Source: Bradyrhizobium manausense
Lineage (GTDB): Bacteria > Pseudomonadota > Alphaproteobacteria > Rhizobiales > Xanthobacteraceae
Direction: 5' to 3'
DNA: 64,000 bases
Assembly: GCF_018129685.1 (NCBI RefSeq)
Contig: NZ_JAFCLG010000005.1
Location: 310,001-374,000, forward strand
Shown here one piece after another: positions 1 to 8,864 of the stretch. The notes below the pieces were generated by a model, which had not been told where the DNA came from, did no database searches, and saw nothing but the letters and a program-made list of their open reading frames with translations. The position numbers and the translations under genes are program-made. How positions within the stretch are numbered: position 1 is the first letter of the stretch; every line of letters begins with the position of its first letter.

Positions 1-607
1 TCGCGCCTGCGACCGCCGTGACCTCGGTGTAGAACCAGGGCGAAACCATCTTCACCGGCGAAGCGACGCCGAAGGCGGAGCCGGCGATCACCCGCGCGGT
101 GAAATCGTGCTCGGAGATCATCGGCAGGTCGCCGGCCGCATAATGCTGGAAGGAGGGTTCGATCTCTTCGGAGCCTTCGGGCAGCGCAATCCAGCTTTGC
201 AGGCCGAGCATCTTTTGCCCCGAGGCGCGCTGCGTATCCGGCGTGCGCTCGGAATGCGCGATGCCGCGGCCTGCGGTCATCAGATTCATCGCGCCCGGCG
301 CGATCTCCTGCACGTTGCCCTCACTGTCGCGATGCATGATGGATCCGTCAAACAGATAGGTGACGGTGGCAAGGCCGATATGCGGATGCGGGCGCACGTC
401 CATGCCCTTGCCGGAGACGAACTGCACCGGGCCGAAATGATCGAAGAAGATGAAGGGCCCGACCATCTGCCGCTTGCCATGCGGCAGCGCGCGCCGCACC
501 TCGAAACCGTCGCCGAGATCGCGGGTGCGCGGCACGATGACGAGATCGAGCGCGTCGCAGGACATGGGATCGCCGAGCACGGGATCGTTCGAGGGTTGCC
601 AGCTCAT
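1..607 (-). CDS. Pirin family protein (partial, runs off the left edge)
   Basis: The reverse strand reads from an ATG at 607 to the window edge without a stop, giving about 202 residues of an N-terminal pirin domain. The cupin metal-ligand pattern is visible: two histidines in RPHPHIG and a His/Glu pair in IAHSERTP. Pirins are metal-binding cupins; some are quercetin dioxygenases and others interact with transcription factors, so the substrate cannot be named. The C-terminal part lies outside the window. The start sits just after a short leader, and the next gene to the right is divergent. Confidence 0.9.
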   Translation of the reverse strand, partial: MSWQPSNDPVLGDPMSCDALDLVIVPRTRDLGDGFEVRRALPHGKRQMVGPFIFFDHFGPVQFVSGKGMDVRPHPHIGLATVTYLFDGSIMHRDSEGNVQEIAPGAMNLMTAGRGIAHSERTPDTQRASGQKMLGLQSWIALPEGSEEIEPSFQHYAAGDLPMISEHDFTARVIAGSAFGVASPVKMVSPWFYTEVTAVAGA

Positions 608-679
608 GGTGGACTCCTTCCTTATTCTTGCGCGGCCGATCGTAGCAGGATTTCGCACGGCCGTCGCGGCCAAGCCCGG

Positions 680-786
680 CTGTCGTCGCCCGCGAAGGCG
701 GGCGATCCAGTACGCCGCGGCCCATCGGTTCAATCACGGCTGCCTCGGAGTACTGGATCGCCCGGTCGAGCCGGGCGATGACAGCT
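680..786. repeat. Dispersed palindromic repeat, family A copy 1
   Basis: Two inverted GC-rich arms flank a short spacer. The outer motifs TGTCGTCGCCCG and CGGGCGATGACA are near-complementary, and the inner motifs GATCCAGTAC and GTACTGGATC are exact inverted complements. Related copies lie at 33684-33790 and 40225-40395. It sits in the divergent pirin/AraC intergenic region. It is probably a REP-like element and could form an extended hairpin in RNA. Confidence 0.75.
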
Positions 787-882
787 GGGCGTGAGGATGT
801 GAGCGTGAGGATGGGTTCTTGAAAAAATGGGCGCAACGAACGATGTTCGACCCACCGCAACCACGCCCGATCGCATCGCACG

Positions 883-1944
883 ATGACAACAGCCAATCTC
901 GACCTCGCCTTCCGCGCCGCCAGCGTCGCGCTGTTGCTGGTGCTGGCGGTGTCATTGCTCGCCGATTATCGCAATGTGCAGGCGGGACGGCTCGGTGCAG
1001 CCTTCGCGCTGGGCTCGGCCGTGCATGCGGTGAGCTATTCGCTGGATGTGACGTCGCGGATCCCGCTCTGGCATGCACCGCTGATCGCGGTGTCGACCGG
1101 CGATATCGTGGTGTTCTGGCTGTTTACACGCGCCCTGTTCGACGACGAGTTTCGTTTGCGCTGGTGGCACGGTTTGATCTGGGCGCTGGTGGCGGCCTTC
1201 AGCTTCGCAGGTTGCGTCTGGATTGCGCCCAGCGGCCATTTGCGGCTCTCGGTGACGGTGGTCAATCTGATCGTGCTCGGCTTCATCGCGCTTGCGGTCT
1301 GGCAGATGATCGCCTCCTGGCCGGCCGACCTTGTCGAACGTCGCCGCCGCGTTCGTGTCTTCATCGTCTGCGCAACCGCGCTCTATGGCGGGCTGAACGC
1401 GATGCTGCAGATCACCGTCGCCGGCCACCACGTTGGCGATGTCGCCGAAACCATCAATGCCGGCGTGTTCGCCTGCACCGTCGCGGCGATCGTCTATGCC
1501 ATGATGCGCGTCGATGCGGCGGATCTGTTTCCGGCGGCTTTGGAGCCCGCACCACCTGTTATTTTCAGCCAGCCCGCGGTCGATGCCGCCGCCGACCAAA
1601 AGCTGATCGACGCCCTGATGCGGCTGATGGCGGATGAGCGGATCTACCGCCAGGAGAACATCACCATCGGCGTGCTGGCGGGCCGGCTGAAGATCCCGGA
1701 ATACCGGCTGCGGCGGCTGATCAACCAGCGGCTCGGCTATCGCAACTTCAATGTGTTCCTGAACAACCACCGCATCGAGGAAGCCAAGGCTGCGCTGGCC
1801 GATCCCGCCCAGGTCGAAGTCCCCGTCATCACCATCGCGATGGACGCCGGCTTCCAGTCGCTGGGCCCCTTCAATCGCGCCTTCAAGGCCGTGACGGGCG
1901 TGACGCCGACCGAATACCGGCGGCTCAAGGCCGATGCGGTCTAG
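883..1944 (+). CDS. Membrane-anchored AraC-family transcriptional regulator
   Basis: This is a 353-residue protein. The first 210 residues hold about six or seven hydrophobic segments, including LLLVLAVSLLADY and LIVLGFIALAVWQMI. The last 100 residues form an AraC-type double helix-turn-helix; the second helix pair is recognisable in ITIAMDAGFQSLGPFNRAFK, followed by the family-typical TGVTPTEYRR. It is probably a regulator that senses a signal at the membrane. The ATG at 883 was chosen because the membrane segments begin directly after it. No target gene is evident; the downstream serine hydrolase is a candidate only by position. Confidence 0.85.
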   Translation: MTTANLDLAFRAASVALLLVLAVSLLADYRNVQAGRLGAAFALGSAVHAVSYSLDVTSRIPLWHAPLIAVSTGDIVVFWLFTRALFDDEFRLRWWHGLIWALVAAFSFAGCVWIAPSGHLRLSVTVVNLIVLGFIALAVWQMIASWPADLVERRRRVRVFIVCATALYGGLNAMLQITVAGHHVGDVAETINAGVFACTVAAIVYAMMRVDAADLFPAALEPAPPVIFSQPAVDAAADQKLIDALMRLMADERIYRQENITIGVLAGRLKIPEYRLRRLINQRLGYRNFNVFLNNHRIEEAKAALADPAQVEVPVITIAMDAGFQSLGPFNRAFKAVTGVTPTEYRRLKADAV

Positions 1945-2089
1945 ATCATTAATTCATTGAATTCGCATCATAATTTCAAATTCGGCCAGCCGCGATCAGT
2001 TTTGACAAGGTCGTATTTCAAATCGGGCGAGCGTGCTTCGCCCGCATCCGGCTTCTTCTCCGCGCACGCCCCCCAGCCGGAGAAAGCCC

Positions 2090-3559
2090 GTGACCCGTCG
2101 CCGTAAGATCATCCTCGCCACCGCCGCCATCGCTTGTGCCGGCCTCGCGCTCGGCGCGGCCCGGGCGCGCGACGTGCCCAAGGTTGCCACCGGCTTCATC
2201 GCCGACACGCTCTGCTCGGAGATCTTCGTTTCCGGCCTCGACCCCCAGCGCGACCTCGTCGAGACCACCGACGCGATGCCGGGCGCGGGTCTGCTGACCT
2301 GGGCGATGAATTTCCAGGTCGATCGCGTCCGCAAGGATGTCACGGTGTCCCTGTTCGGGATCGGCCGCAGCCACGCCGTCTATCGCGAGGGCCTGGGCTG
2401 CACGCTCGAGCATGGCCTGGGGCTCGCCGATGTGGCGTTGCCGCGGGATGACAAGCAGCCGGCGTTGCTGCCCGAGATCGCCGGCCCGGATATCGTCGCC
2501 CCGCAGAGCGAGGGCCTGTCAGCCGCGCTCGACCGCGCCTTCGCCGAACCCGCGCAGCCGCCTTACCGCCGCACCCGCGCCATCGTCGTCATGAAGAATG
2601 GCCGCATCATTGCCGAGCGCTATGCCGACGGCATCTCGCCGGAGACGCAGCTGCTCGGCTTCTCCATGACGAAATCGGTGATGTCGGCGCTGACGGGCAT
2701 TCTCGTCCGCCAAGGCAAGTTGAAGCTCGACGGCCCCGCGCCAATCGCCGCCTGGCACAATCCCGATGATCCGCGCCATGCCATCACCGTCGACCAATTG
2801 CTGCGTCACACCGCCGGCATCGCGCTCGGGAGCTCGCTGGAGGCCTCGCTCGGCTCCGCGCTCGAGCCGGTCAACACCATGAAATATGCCTCGGACGACA
2901 TGGCGAGCGTTGCTGAGCGCGCGCCGCTTGCGACCGCGCCGGGCACGGCTTGGAACTATCATGACGGCAACTCCGTCATTCTTGCGCATCTATTGCGCGA
3001 GAGGGCCGGCGGCAAGCCCGCCGATGCGCTTGCGTTCGCGCGCCGCGAATTGTTTGCGCCGCTCGGCATGCGTCACGTCACGCTCCAGCTCGACGCGTCA
3101 GGCACGATCGAGGGTTCGGGCTCGATGCTGGCTTCCGCGCGCGACTGGGCGCGGCTCGGTCAGCTCTATCTCAACGACGGCATCGCCGGCGGCAAACGCA
3201 TTCTCCCGGAGGGCTGGGTGAACTACTCCGCGTCGGCCACGCCGAACGCCTGGGTCGGCATCGGCGCTGGCTTCTGGACCAATCAGGGCGACAGCTTTGG
3301 CGCGAAGTTTCGCGTCGAGCACGGCTGGCCGCGCGATGCCTTCTTCGCCAAGGGCACGATCGGGCAGTACACGATCGTGATCCCGTCCGAGAAGCTGGTG
3401 ATCGTGCGGCTCGGCCGCTCGCCGAACTGGCCACCGGAAGTGGATGGCGTGTTCGATCTCGTGCGGGATGTCGTTGCGGTGACGCGCTCCGCCTCTTCTC
3501 CCTCGCCCCGCTTGCGGGGAGAGGGTTGGGGTGAGGGGGAGTCTCCGCAAGGGAGGTGA
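2090..3559 (+). CDS. Serine hydrolase, beta-lactamase class C family
   Basis: The GTG at 2090 is preceded by GGAGAAAG and begins a basic, then hydrophobic signal peptide ending near GAARARD, so I prefer it to the upstream ATG at 2033. The mature enzyme has the class C catalytic motifs SMTK (nucleophile Ser plus Lys) and a YHDGN segment in the YxN position. Such proteins are usually periplasmic esterases, amidases or penicillin-binding-like enzymes. The last about 22 residues are encoded by an intergenic repeat (3495-3652), so the C-terminus looks extended. The exact substrate cannot be predicted. Confidence 0.85.
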   Translation: MTRRRKIILATAAIACAGLALGAARARDVPKVATGFIADTLCSEIFVSGLDPQRDLVETTDAMPGAGLLTWAMNFQVDRVRKDVTVSLFGIGRSHAVYREGLGCTLEHGLGLADVALPRDDKQPALLPEIAGPDIVAPQSEGLSAALDRAFAEPAQPPYRRTRAIVVMKNGRIIAERYADGISPETQLLGFSMTKSVMSALTGILVRQGKLKLDGPAPIAAWHNPDDPRHAITVDQLLRHTAGIALGSSLEASLGSALEPVNTMKYASDDMASVAERAPLATAPGTAWNYHDGNSVILAHLLRERAGGKPADALAFARRELFAPLGMRHVTLQLDASGTIEGSGSMLASARDWARLGQLYLNDGIAGGKRILPEGWVNYSASATPNAWVGIGAGFWTNQGDSFGAKFRVEHGWPRDAFFAKGTIGQYTIVIPSEKLVIVRLGRSPNWPPEVDGVFDLVRDVVAVTRSASSPSPRLRGEGWGEGESPQGR

Positions 3560-3652
3560 GAGCTGGACTCGCGGAGAGTCCCCCTCACCCGGAATCCAAG
3601 CTGCGCTTGGATTCCGGCCTCTCCCCGCAAGCGGGGCGAGGCGAAGAGACCT
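3495..3652. repeat. Dispersed palindromic repeat, family E copy 1
   Basis: Inverted arms built on CCCGCTTGCGGGG and CCCCGCAAGCGGGG flank segments such as GAGGGTTGGGGTGAGGGGGA and its complement. It lies between the convergent serine hydrolase and MmgE/PrpD genes and supplies the hydrolase C-terminal codons. Related copies lie at 10303-10590, 13196-13272, 22675-22852 and, more distantly, 30338-30520. Confidence 0.75.
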
Positions 3653-5023
3653 CTACTGCCGTCCGAGCTCCGTCGCCGCCGCCACGCGATCGAACAGCTC
3701 CAGCGTCATGATCGCGTCGGCGAATTTGTCGGCCCGCGCATTCAGCACGGGCCGTGCCAGCGTCAGAAACTTCTGTTGCATCGCCTGCGCGTCCGGGAAC
3801 GAGGTCGGCTCGCCGGAGGGATCGGCGTAGAGCCGCTCATGAACGCCATCTTCAGTCGTGATGCTGACGCGCGCGCCGAACGGATGGGAGCGGCCGACCT
3901 CGAGCCGGTCGTCCTGCACCACGTCGAACTTGTTGGCGAGCGCATCGATCGCGGCATCCCCCAGACGATTGTAGTCGTCCCAGCCGAATGAGCCCTGGTC
4001 GAGCGCGAGCGCGCCGGTGAAGAACATCGAGAACTGGCCGCCGACGATCGAGGTCGGATGCCGCTTGGTGGCGGCATCGCCTGTCAGCGTGATGCCGTTG
4101 CGGTGCAGGCCGATCTCGACGCGCTTGACCTGGTCGGGGGTGAGATTGTGCTCGCGGCGCATCGCGATCAGCGCGTCGATCGCGGCATGGGTGTAGCGGC
4201 AGCTCGGATAGGGCTTTACGCCGATCTTCATGGTCTCGTAGGTTTTGCCGAGCCCGGCCACGGCCTTGTCCGGATGCGCGTCGTCGGTGTAGCCGGCGAG
4301 CAGGCCGTGCTTGCCTTCGACCGATTCCGTCGCGCCGACGAAATCGTTGCGCGCCAGCGTTGCGGCGATCACGCCGTTCATGGCGGCGGCGCCAACCTGG
4401 TAGCGCTTGTTCCAGGCACCGTTGACAAGGAATTGCAGCGAGCCCGCGGCCTGGCTGCCGGCGACGCCGAAGGCGGCAACGATCTGCGGCTCGGAGAGGC
4501 CGAACAGTTTTGCCGCAGCTGCGGCCGCGCCGTAAGTGCCGGCGGTCGCGGTCGGATGGAAGCCCCGCGCATAATGCGAGGTCGGATCGAGCGCGTTGCC
4601 GAGCCGGCAGCAGACCTCGTAACCCGCAACGATCGCGGTCAGCACGTCGCGCCCCGAAGCGCCAACCATCTCGCCGACGGCAAACGCGGCCGGAACCACC
4701 GGCGCGCTCGGATGCAGCGAGGAATCCGCGTGCGTATCGTCGAAATCGAGGGAATGGCCGAGGGCGCCGTTGAGGAGAGCCGCGACCGCCGGTGTCCAGG
4801 TCTTGGAATCGCCGAACACGGTGGACTCGCCCCTGGTGTCGAGCGACAGCGCTTCCAGCATCTTCAGCAGCGACGGGGTCGATTCAGCCTCGCTCCGCGC
4901 CCGGATGGCGCTGCCAAGGAAATCCAGCGTCAGCACCTTGGCCCGATCCAGCACCGCTGCCGGAATATCGGCGAATTTCAGGTTGGCGACATAGGCAGCG
5001 AGCGTTGCGGTTTCGTGGGCCAT
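3653..5023 (-). CDS. MmgE/PrpD family protein
   Basis: The product has 456 residues, the usual length for the MmgE/PrpD family, which includes 2-methylcitrate dehydratase and cis-aconitate decarboxylase. Family segments are clear: LDFLGSAIRARSE near residue 35, GHSLDFDDTHADSSLHPSAP near 90, and KPYPSCRYTHAAIDAL in the second half. No prpB or prpC homologues are adjacent, so a role in the 2-methylcitrate cycle is not supported by context. It is best called a family member of unknown substrate. It is divergent from the FUSC transporter. Confidence 0.92.
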   Translation of the reverse strand: MAHETATLAAYVANLKFADIPAAVLDRAKVLTLDFLGSAIRARSEAESTPSLLKMLEALSLDTRGESTVFGDSKTWTPAVAALLNGALGHSLDFDDTHADSSLHPSAPVVPAAFAVGEMVGASGRDVLTAIVAGYEVCCRLGNALDPTSHYARGFHPTATAGTYGAAAAAAKLFGLSEPQIVAAFGVAGSQAAGSLQFLVNGAWNKRYQVGAAAMNGVIAATLARNDFVGATESVEGKHGLLAGYTDDAHPDKAVAGLGKTYETMKIGVKPYPSCRYTHAAIDALIAMRREHNLTPDQVKRVEIGLHRNGITLTGDAATKRHPTSIVGGQFSMFFTGALALDQGSFGWDDYNRLGDAAIDALANKFDVVQDDRLEVGRSHPFGARVSITTEDGVHERLYADPSGEPTSFPDAQAMQQKFLTLARPVLNARADKFADAIMTLELFDRVAAATELGRQ

Positions 5024-5144
5024 CGTGTTTCCTCGTTTTGGCCGGCAAGTTAGGCGGGCTGATTTTGCCTTTCAAGCGGCCAGGGGGCCGCGGGCATCAG
5101 CCATGCTTTTGGCCGGTTTAGAGGACGGGTCCGGATATCAGACG

Positions 5145-6260
5145 ATGACACTCGCAAGACAGCTGTTCGACCGCATCTGGGCGCGCAGGACGCAATTGGG
5201 GCTGGCGGTCCGGGTCACGGTCGCGGCGGCCGGCGCTTACGCACTCGCCACCGCGCTGCATCTGTTGTTGCCGCTCTGGGCCGTGCTGACCTCGATCATC
5301 GTGACCCAGATGAGCGTCGGCCGATCGCTGAAGGCGACGCGCGACTACATGCTCGGCACGATCGGCGGCGCCATCTATGGCGGCGCGATCGCAATCCTGA
5401 TCCCCTATTCGGGCGAACTGGGCCTGCTGTGTTTGCTGGTGCTGGCCGTCGCGCCGCTTGCCTTTATCGCTTCGATCTATCCGAACCTGAGCTCGGCAAC
5501 GGTGACGGCCGTGATCGTGCTTGTGCTTCCGACCATGCATCATGCCGATCCCATGGCCTCGGCGATTGATCGCGTCAGCGAGGTTTCCGTCGGCGCGGTG
5601 ACCGGGCTGCTCGTCTCTTTTCTGGTGCTGCCCTCGCGCGCGGTACGGCAGATTCGCGCCAGCGCGGCCAAGTTGCTGGATTTGATCGCGGAGGCCTTCA
5701 GCGAATTGCTCGCAGGCCTCACGCGCGGCCGCGACAACGACGCGCTGCATCGGATCCAGGACGGCATCGGCACCGCCATGGTGGGCATGAATACCATCGG
5801 TGCGGAAGCCGAGCGCGAGCGTTCGGCGCGGCTGTCGAGCGGTCCCGACACCGGTCCGCTGTTGCGCACGATCCTGCGGCTGCGCCACGATGTCGTGATG
5901 ATCGGCCGCGCCACCGTGGTGCCGCTGCCCGTCGAGGTGCAGGTGAGGCTCGCAGGCCCGCTCGCGGAAGTCGCCGCAGCGATCCAGCGGTTTTTGAAAT
6001 CGGCGGCCGAAGCCTTGCGCGAGGGCGCCGGCGCGCCGCCGATCCATCCCGTGCACGTCGCGCTTCAGCATTACGCCGAGGCAGTCGCGGCCGTGCGCCA
6101 AGATGGGTTGATCCGCGGCCACGCGAGCGATACCGCGGAGCGCTTCTTCGCGCTCGGCTTCTCGCTGGAGCAGATGCACCAGAATCTCTGCGACCTCGAC
6201 CGCGTCGTCGGCGAATGGTCGGAGGCTGCGGTGGATGGGCCGGTGAAGGTGGCGGAATGA
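5145..6260 (+). CDS. FUSC family transporter (fusaric acid resistance/aromatic acid efflux type)
   Basis: Reading from the ATG at 5145 gives 371 residues with a block of about six N-terminal membrane segments (for example VRVTVAAAGAYALATALHL and LLVLAVAPLAFIASIY). A soluble, helix-rich C-terminal half of about 200 residues follows. This matches FUSC proteins, inner-membrane components linked to efflux of aromatic carboxylic acids. In-frame starts exist further upstream at about 5025 and 5104, but they would add a non-homologous-looking leader. No membrane-fusion partner is adjacent. Confidence 0.82.
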   Translation: MTLARQLFDRIWARRTQLGLAVRVTVAAAGAYALATALHLLLPLWAVLTSIIVTQMSVGRSLKATRDYMLGTIGGAIYGGAIAILIPYSGELGLLCLLVLAVAPLAFIASIYPNLSSATVTAVIVLVLPTMHHADPMASAIDRVSEVSVGAVTGLLVSFLVLPSRAVRQIRASAAKLLDLIAEAFSELLAGLTRGRDNDALHRIQDGIGTAMVGMNTIGAEAERERSARLSSGPDTGPLLRTILRLRHDVVMIGRATVVPLPVEVQVRLAGPLAEVAAAIQRFLKSAAEALREGAGAPPIHPVHVALQHYAEAVAAVRQDGLIRGHASDTAERFFALGFSLEQMHQNLCDLDRVVGEWSEAAVDGPVKVAE

Positions 6261-6263
6261 GTC

Positions 6264-7580
6264 TTATCCGAGTTCGAAGAACCTGAGCTGCGTCTCGTTG
6301 CGGCTCTCGATGCCGTCGGTCAGCGCCTTCAACGCAACGTCAAACCCCGGCTGCTTCTGCTCCAGCTCCCATGAACCGTCATGGTCCCACTCGAAGCACC
6401 ACCCATAGCGCTCGCCGGGCTCGACATGGATCAGCAGGCAGCGGCTGAGCTGCGACGGCTCTGCGACCGGTATCAGGTGCTTGAGCGAAACGCCGTAGGT
6501 TTTGCGGAAATAGGCGCAGGCGTCCTCCAGCTCGTCCTCGGAACTCGCAATGAAATCGAGCAGATTGCGCTGCTGCGTGGCCAGCTTGTCAGGTCCGTAG
6601 AAGCGTAGCTCGGAAGACGATTCGGGCAGCCGCACCAGCAGCTCGGTCTCGCCGCGGGTCAGCAGGAAATTTCGATAAGCGTCCGGCAGTCGGGTGCCGA
6701 GGGCCTGCTCCGCCGCGCGCACAGCCGATTCGCTTGCCGGTATGCCGGGCTTCCAGCGCCAGCCCTTGGCCGACGTTCCCGCCTTGCGCTTTGCTTCGTA
6801 CTCGGCGTAGCCGTCAGACGCCATGATGTCGTCGTAGCCGCCGAACTGCGACCATTGATAGGCATCGTCGAAAGCCTCTTCCCGCCGCTCGGGAAAACAG
6901 GCGAGGATGAGCTCGGCGCGCTGGAGGATGCGTTCATGGTTCGGGGCGGTCCTGCAGAGATGTTCGATCGTGGCCAATGCGCCGTCCGAATCGCCGGCCT
7001 GCACATAAGCGTCGCTGAGCAATTCGAGAATGCGGCCTTCGAGGTCGCTCTCCGATATGGACCATGCATAATGCGGCTGTCGGGCGGATCGCCGGGCGCG
7101 GAGCGTATCGCGCGCCTGTTCGGCCAAGCGCACCGTTTGCGCCGTGTCCCTGCCGTCGGCGGAACTCAGTCGTGCGGCGTGCCAGAGATAGAGGGGTTCA
7201 TGCTCGGCCAGCGTACCACTGAGCGCCTCCAGATGGCTCGCCTGCTCGGCGCGTGGCGCGCTGAGAGCCGCCATCATCAGTTCATCCAGGCCCTTCTGCC
7301 AGTCCGGCTTCGCCGGCGGATCGGGCGGCAGCTCGCGCAGCGTGTATCTGGTGTGGCTGGTCTCGACATAGCCGGCGGCCACGAGTTCGGCGGCCTGGCG
7401 CCGGAAGGCCGCGACGGCGTCGGCGATGCCGGAGAACTCCTCGTTCAAATATTCCTCCGACCCCGGCTCGCCCTTCCAGTTCATGCGAATGCCCATCACC
7501 GTGGGATCGCCGCCCGGAATCAGCATCAACTCGCGGTCGTCGTCGCCGGGCGCGCGATGGAAGAATTTTGCTAGATACAT
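6264..7580 (-). CDS. SMI1/KNR4 (SUKH) domain protein
   Basis: The ATG at 7580 follows GGAG at good spacing and begins MYLAKFFHRAP. The 438-residue product has an N-terminal domain of about 100 residues that resembles a WGR-type fold, a middle alpha-helical region, and a C-terminal SUKH-like domain starting around the segment SAVRAAEQALGTRLP followed by DAYRNFLLTRG. SUKH proteins often act as immunity proteins or scaffold domains. No toxin gene is adjacent, so immunity is only a possibility. It converges on the FUSC gene with three bases between the stops. Confidence 0.7.
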   Translation of the reverse strand: MYLAKFFHRAPGDDDRELMLIPGGDPTVMGIRMNWKGEPGSEEYLNEEFSGIADAVAAFRRQAAELVAAGYVETSHTRYTLRELPPDPPAKPDWQKGLDELMMAALSAPRAEQASHLEALSGTLAEHEPLYLWHAARLSSADGRDTAQTVRLAEQARDTLRARRSARQPHYAWSISESDLEGRILELLSDAYVQAGDSDGALATIEHLCRTAPNHERILQRAELILACFPERREEAFDDAYQWSQFGGYDDIMASDGYAEYEAKRKAGTSAKGWRWKPGIPASESAVRAAEQALGTRLPDAYRNFLLTRGETELLVRLPESSSELRFYGPDKLATQQRNLLDFIASSEDELEDACAYFRKTYGVSLKHLIPVAEPSQLSRCLLIHVEPGERYGWCFEWDHDGSWELEQKQPGFDVALKALTDGIESRNETQLRFFELG

Positions 7581-7728
7581 CCGATCTCCGCTGCGCCGCC
7601 GGTATTGGAACAGGGGCGCCACGTCTCAGTCGCTGTCTCAGGGAAGCCGGTTCATGCCGACAGGCAAGAGCGTTTTCGAGCGACGCGGATGCCGGGTCGC
7701 GCCAAGGAAACGCGTCCGATCCAATAAT

Positions 7729-8379
7729 CTAGCGCTTCGTCAGCCCCTTGCTTTGCAAGCGCCAGACCAAGAGATCGATGCGGTCCTGGCCGAAAAAAGG
7801 CTCGTTCTCGAACACGAAGGTTGGCACGCCCCAATGGCCCGAGGCCGCGTGGTCCTTCTCGTTCTCCGTGATCACCTGCTCGTAGCGATCCGGATCGGCG
7901 CTGATCGCGGCATCCATCGCTGCGAGATCGAACCCGGCCTTCCGGGCGGCGCGGGCGAGGTGATCGCCCTCGTTCCAGCCGGCAACCGAGCCGTCCCAGA
8001 GCACTGGCGCGATCGCCGCGGTGAAGGCGAGCGAGCGGCCGTCGAGCTGCGCCATGGCGCCCAAGCGTGTCAGGCGATGGATGTAGGGCTGCTCCGATGC
8101 GACCTCGAGCGTCGACATGTCCTGCACGATCGGATCAGGCCGCGGAAAGCGGAACGGAATGCCGGCGTGCTCGGCGACGCGGCGGCTGTCCAGCACGATG
8201 TAGCGCGCGAATTGCGGGCTGGCCTTCTTGAAGAAGCCGGGCACGCGGACCGCGATCGGATAGACCGGCCGCAGGTTCACGGCGAGATCGTATTCCTCCA
8301 CCAGCTTCAGCGTCCTCGGCAGCGCCAGATAGCTGTAGGGGCTGCGAAAGGAAAAGAAGAGGTCGACAGACAGCGTCAT
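7729..8379 (-). CDS. 2-hydroxychromene-2-carboxylate isomerase family protein (DsbA-like fold)
   Basis: The 216-residue product has the thioredoxin/kappa-GST fold signature of this family: DLFFSFRSPYSYLAL with the catalytic-position serine, PVYPIAVRVPGFF, and GHWGVPTFVFENEPFFGQDR near the end. Family members isomerise 2-hydroxychromene-2-carboxylate in naphthalene degradation or act as glutathione-dependent isomerases. No aromatic pathway genes are nearby, so the real substrate is unknown. The ATG at 8379 overlaps the upstream stop as ATGA, which implies translational coupling. Confidence 0.9.
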   Translation of the reverse strand: MTLSVDLFFSFRSPYSYLALPRTLKLVEEYDLAVNLRPVYPIAVRVPGFFKKASPQFARYIVLDSRRVAEHAGIPFRFPRPDPIVQDMSTLEVASEQPYIHRLTRLGAMAQLDGRSLAFTAAIAPVLWDGSVAGWNEGDHLARAARKAGFDLAAMDAAISADPDRYEQVITENEKDHAASGHWGVPTFVFENEPFFGQDRIDLLVWRLQSKGLTKR

Positions 8380-8864
8380 CGCGCCGGCTCCACGATGCAT
8401 CCCACCATGCTGCGGGCCACGAGCTTGTGGAACGGCGTGATGAGCGCGAGGTAGGTCCGTCCGAGGATATTGTTCGTTTTCACCAGCGTGGTCACGGTGA
8501 CGTGGCGAAGCGCAGCTTCGCCGGCGACATCGACCACGATACGGAAATCGAGATGATAGTCGTCGAAGCCGGCGACCAGCCGCTCCGGCGTCTCGCTCAG
8601 CACCGGAAACAGGCCAATCAGGCCGCCGGGCGCGTAGGCGCCTTCACCCGATTTTTTCAGGCCGAAGGGTGTCACCAGAATGTTGCGCAAGCGGGTCAGC
8701 GCATCGATCCAGCGCGGCCCGTGCAACACCATGCGGGTGCAGGCCTCGCGGGCGCTCAATTGCGCCGCGCCGACCTCGGCACGAAAGGCGTCGATGAATT
8801 GCGCGCCCGATAGCACCGTGCCGGCGTCGACATCGGGGGTGATCTCGTGGACCGATCCTGTCAT
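8376..8864 (-). CDS. DUF2867 domain protein
   Basis: This is a 162-residue soluble protein with the DUF2867 pattern of a basic amphipathic segment (RWIDALTRLRNILV) and a conserved C-terminal block (TTLVKTNNILGRTYLALI). The function of the family is unknown. It lies between and overlaps its neighbours by four bases on both sides: ATGA with the MATE gene upstream and ATGA with the isomerase downstream. The three therefore form one coupled operon, transcribed from the MATE gene. Confidence 0.8.
   Translation of the reverse strand: MTGSVHEITPDVDAGTVLSGAQFIDAFRAEVGAAQLSAREACTRMVLHGPRWIDALTRLRNILVTPFGLKKSGEGAYAPGGLIGLFPVLSETPERLVAGFDDYHLDFRIVVDVAGEAALRHVTVTTLVKTNNILGRTYLALITPFHKLVARSMVGCIVEPAR

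Noticed and set aside
3495..3652. Insertion sequence between the serine hydrolase and MmgE/PrpD genes
   Set aside because: It is a short palindromic repeat without a transposase frame or target duplication.
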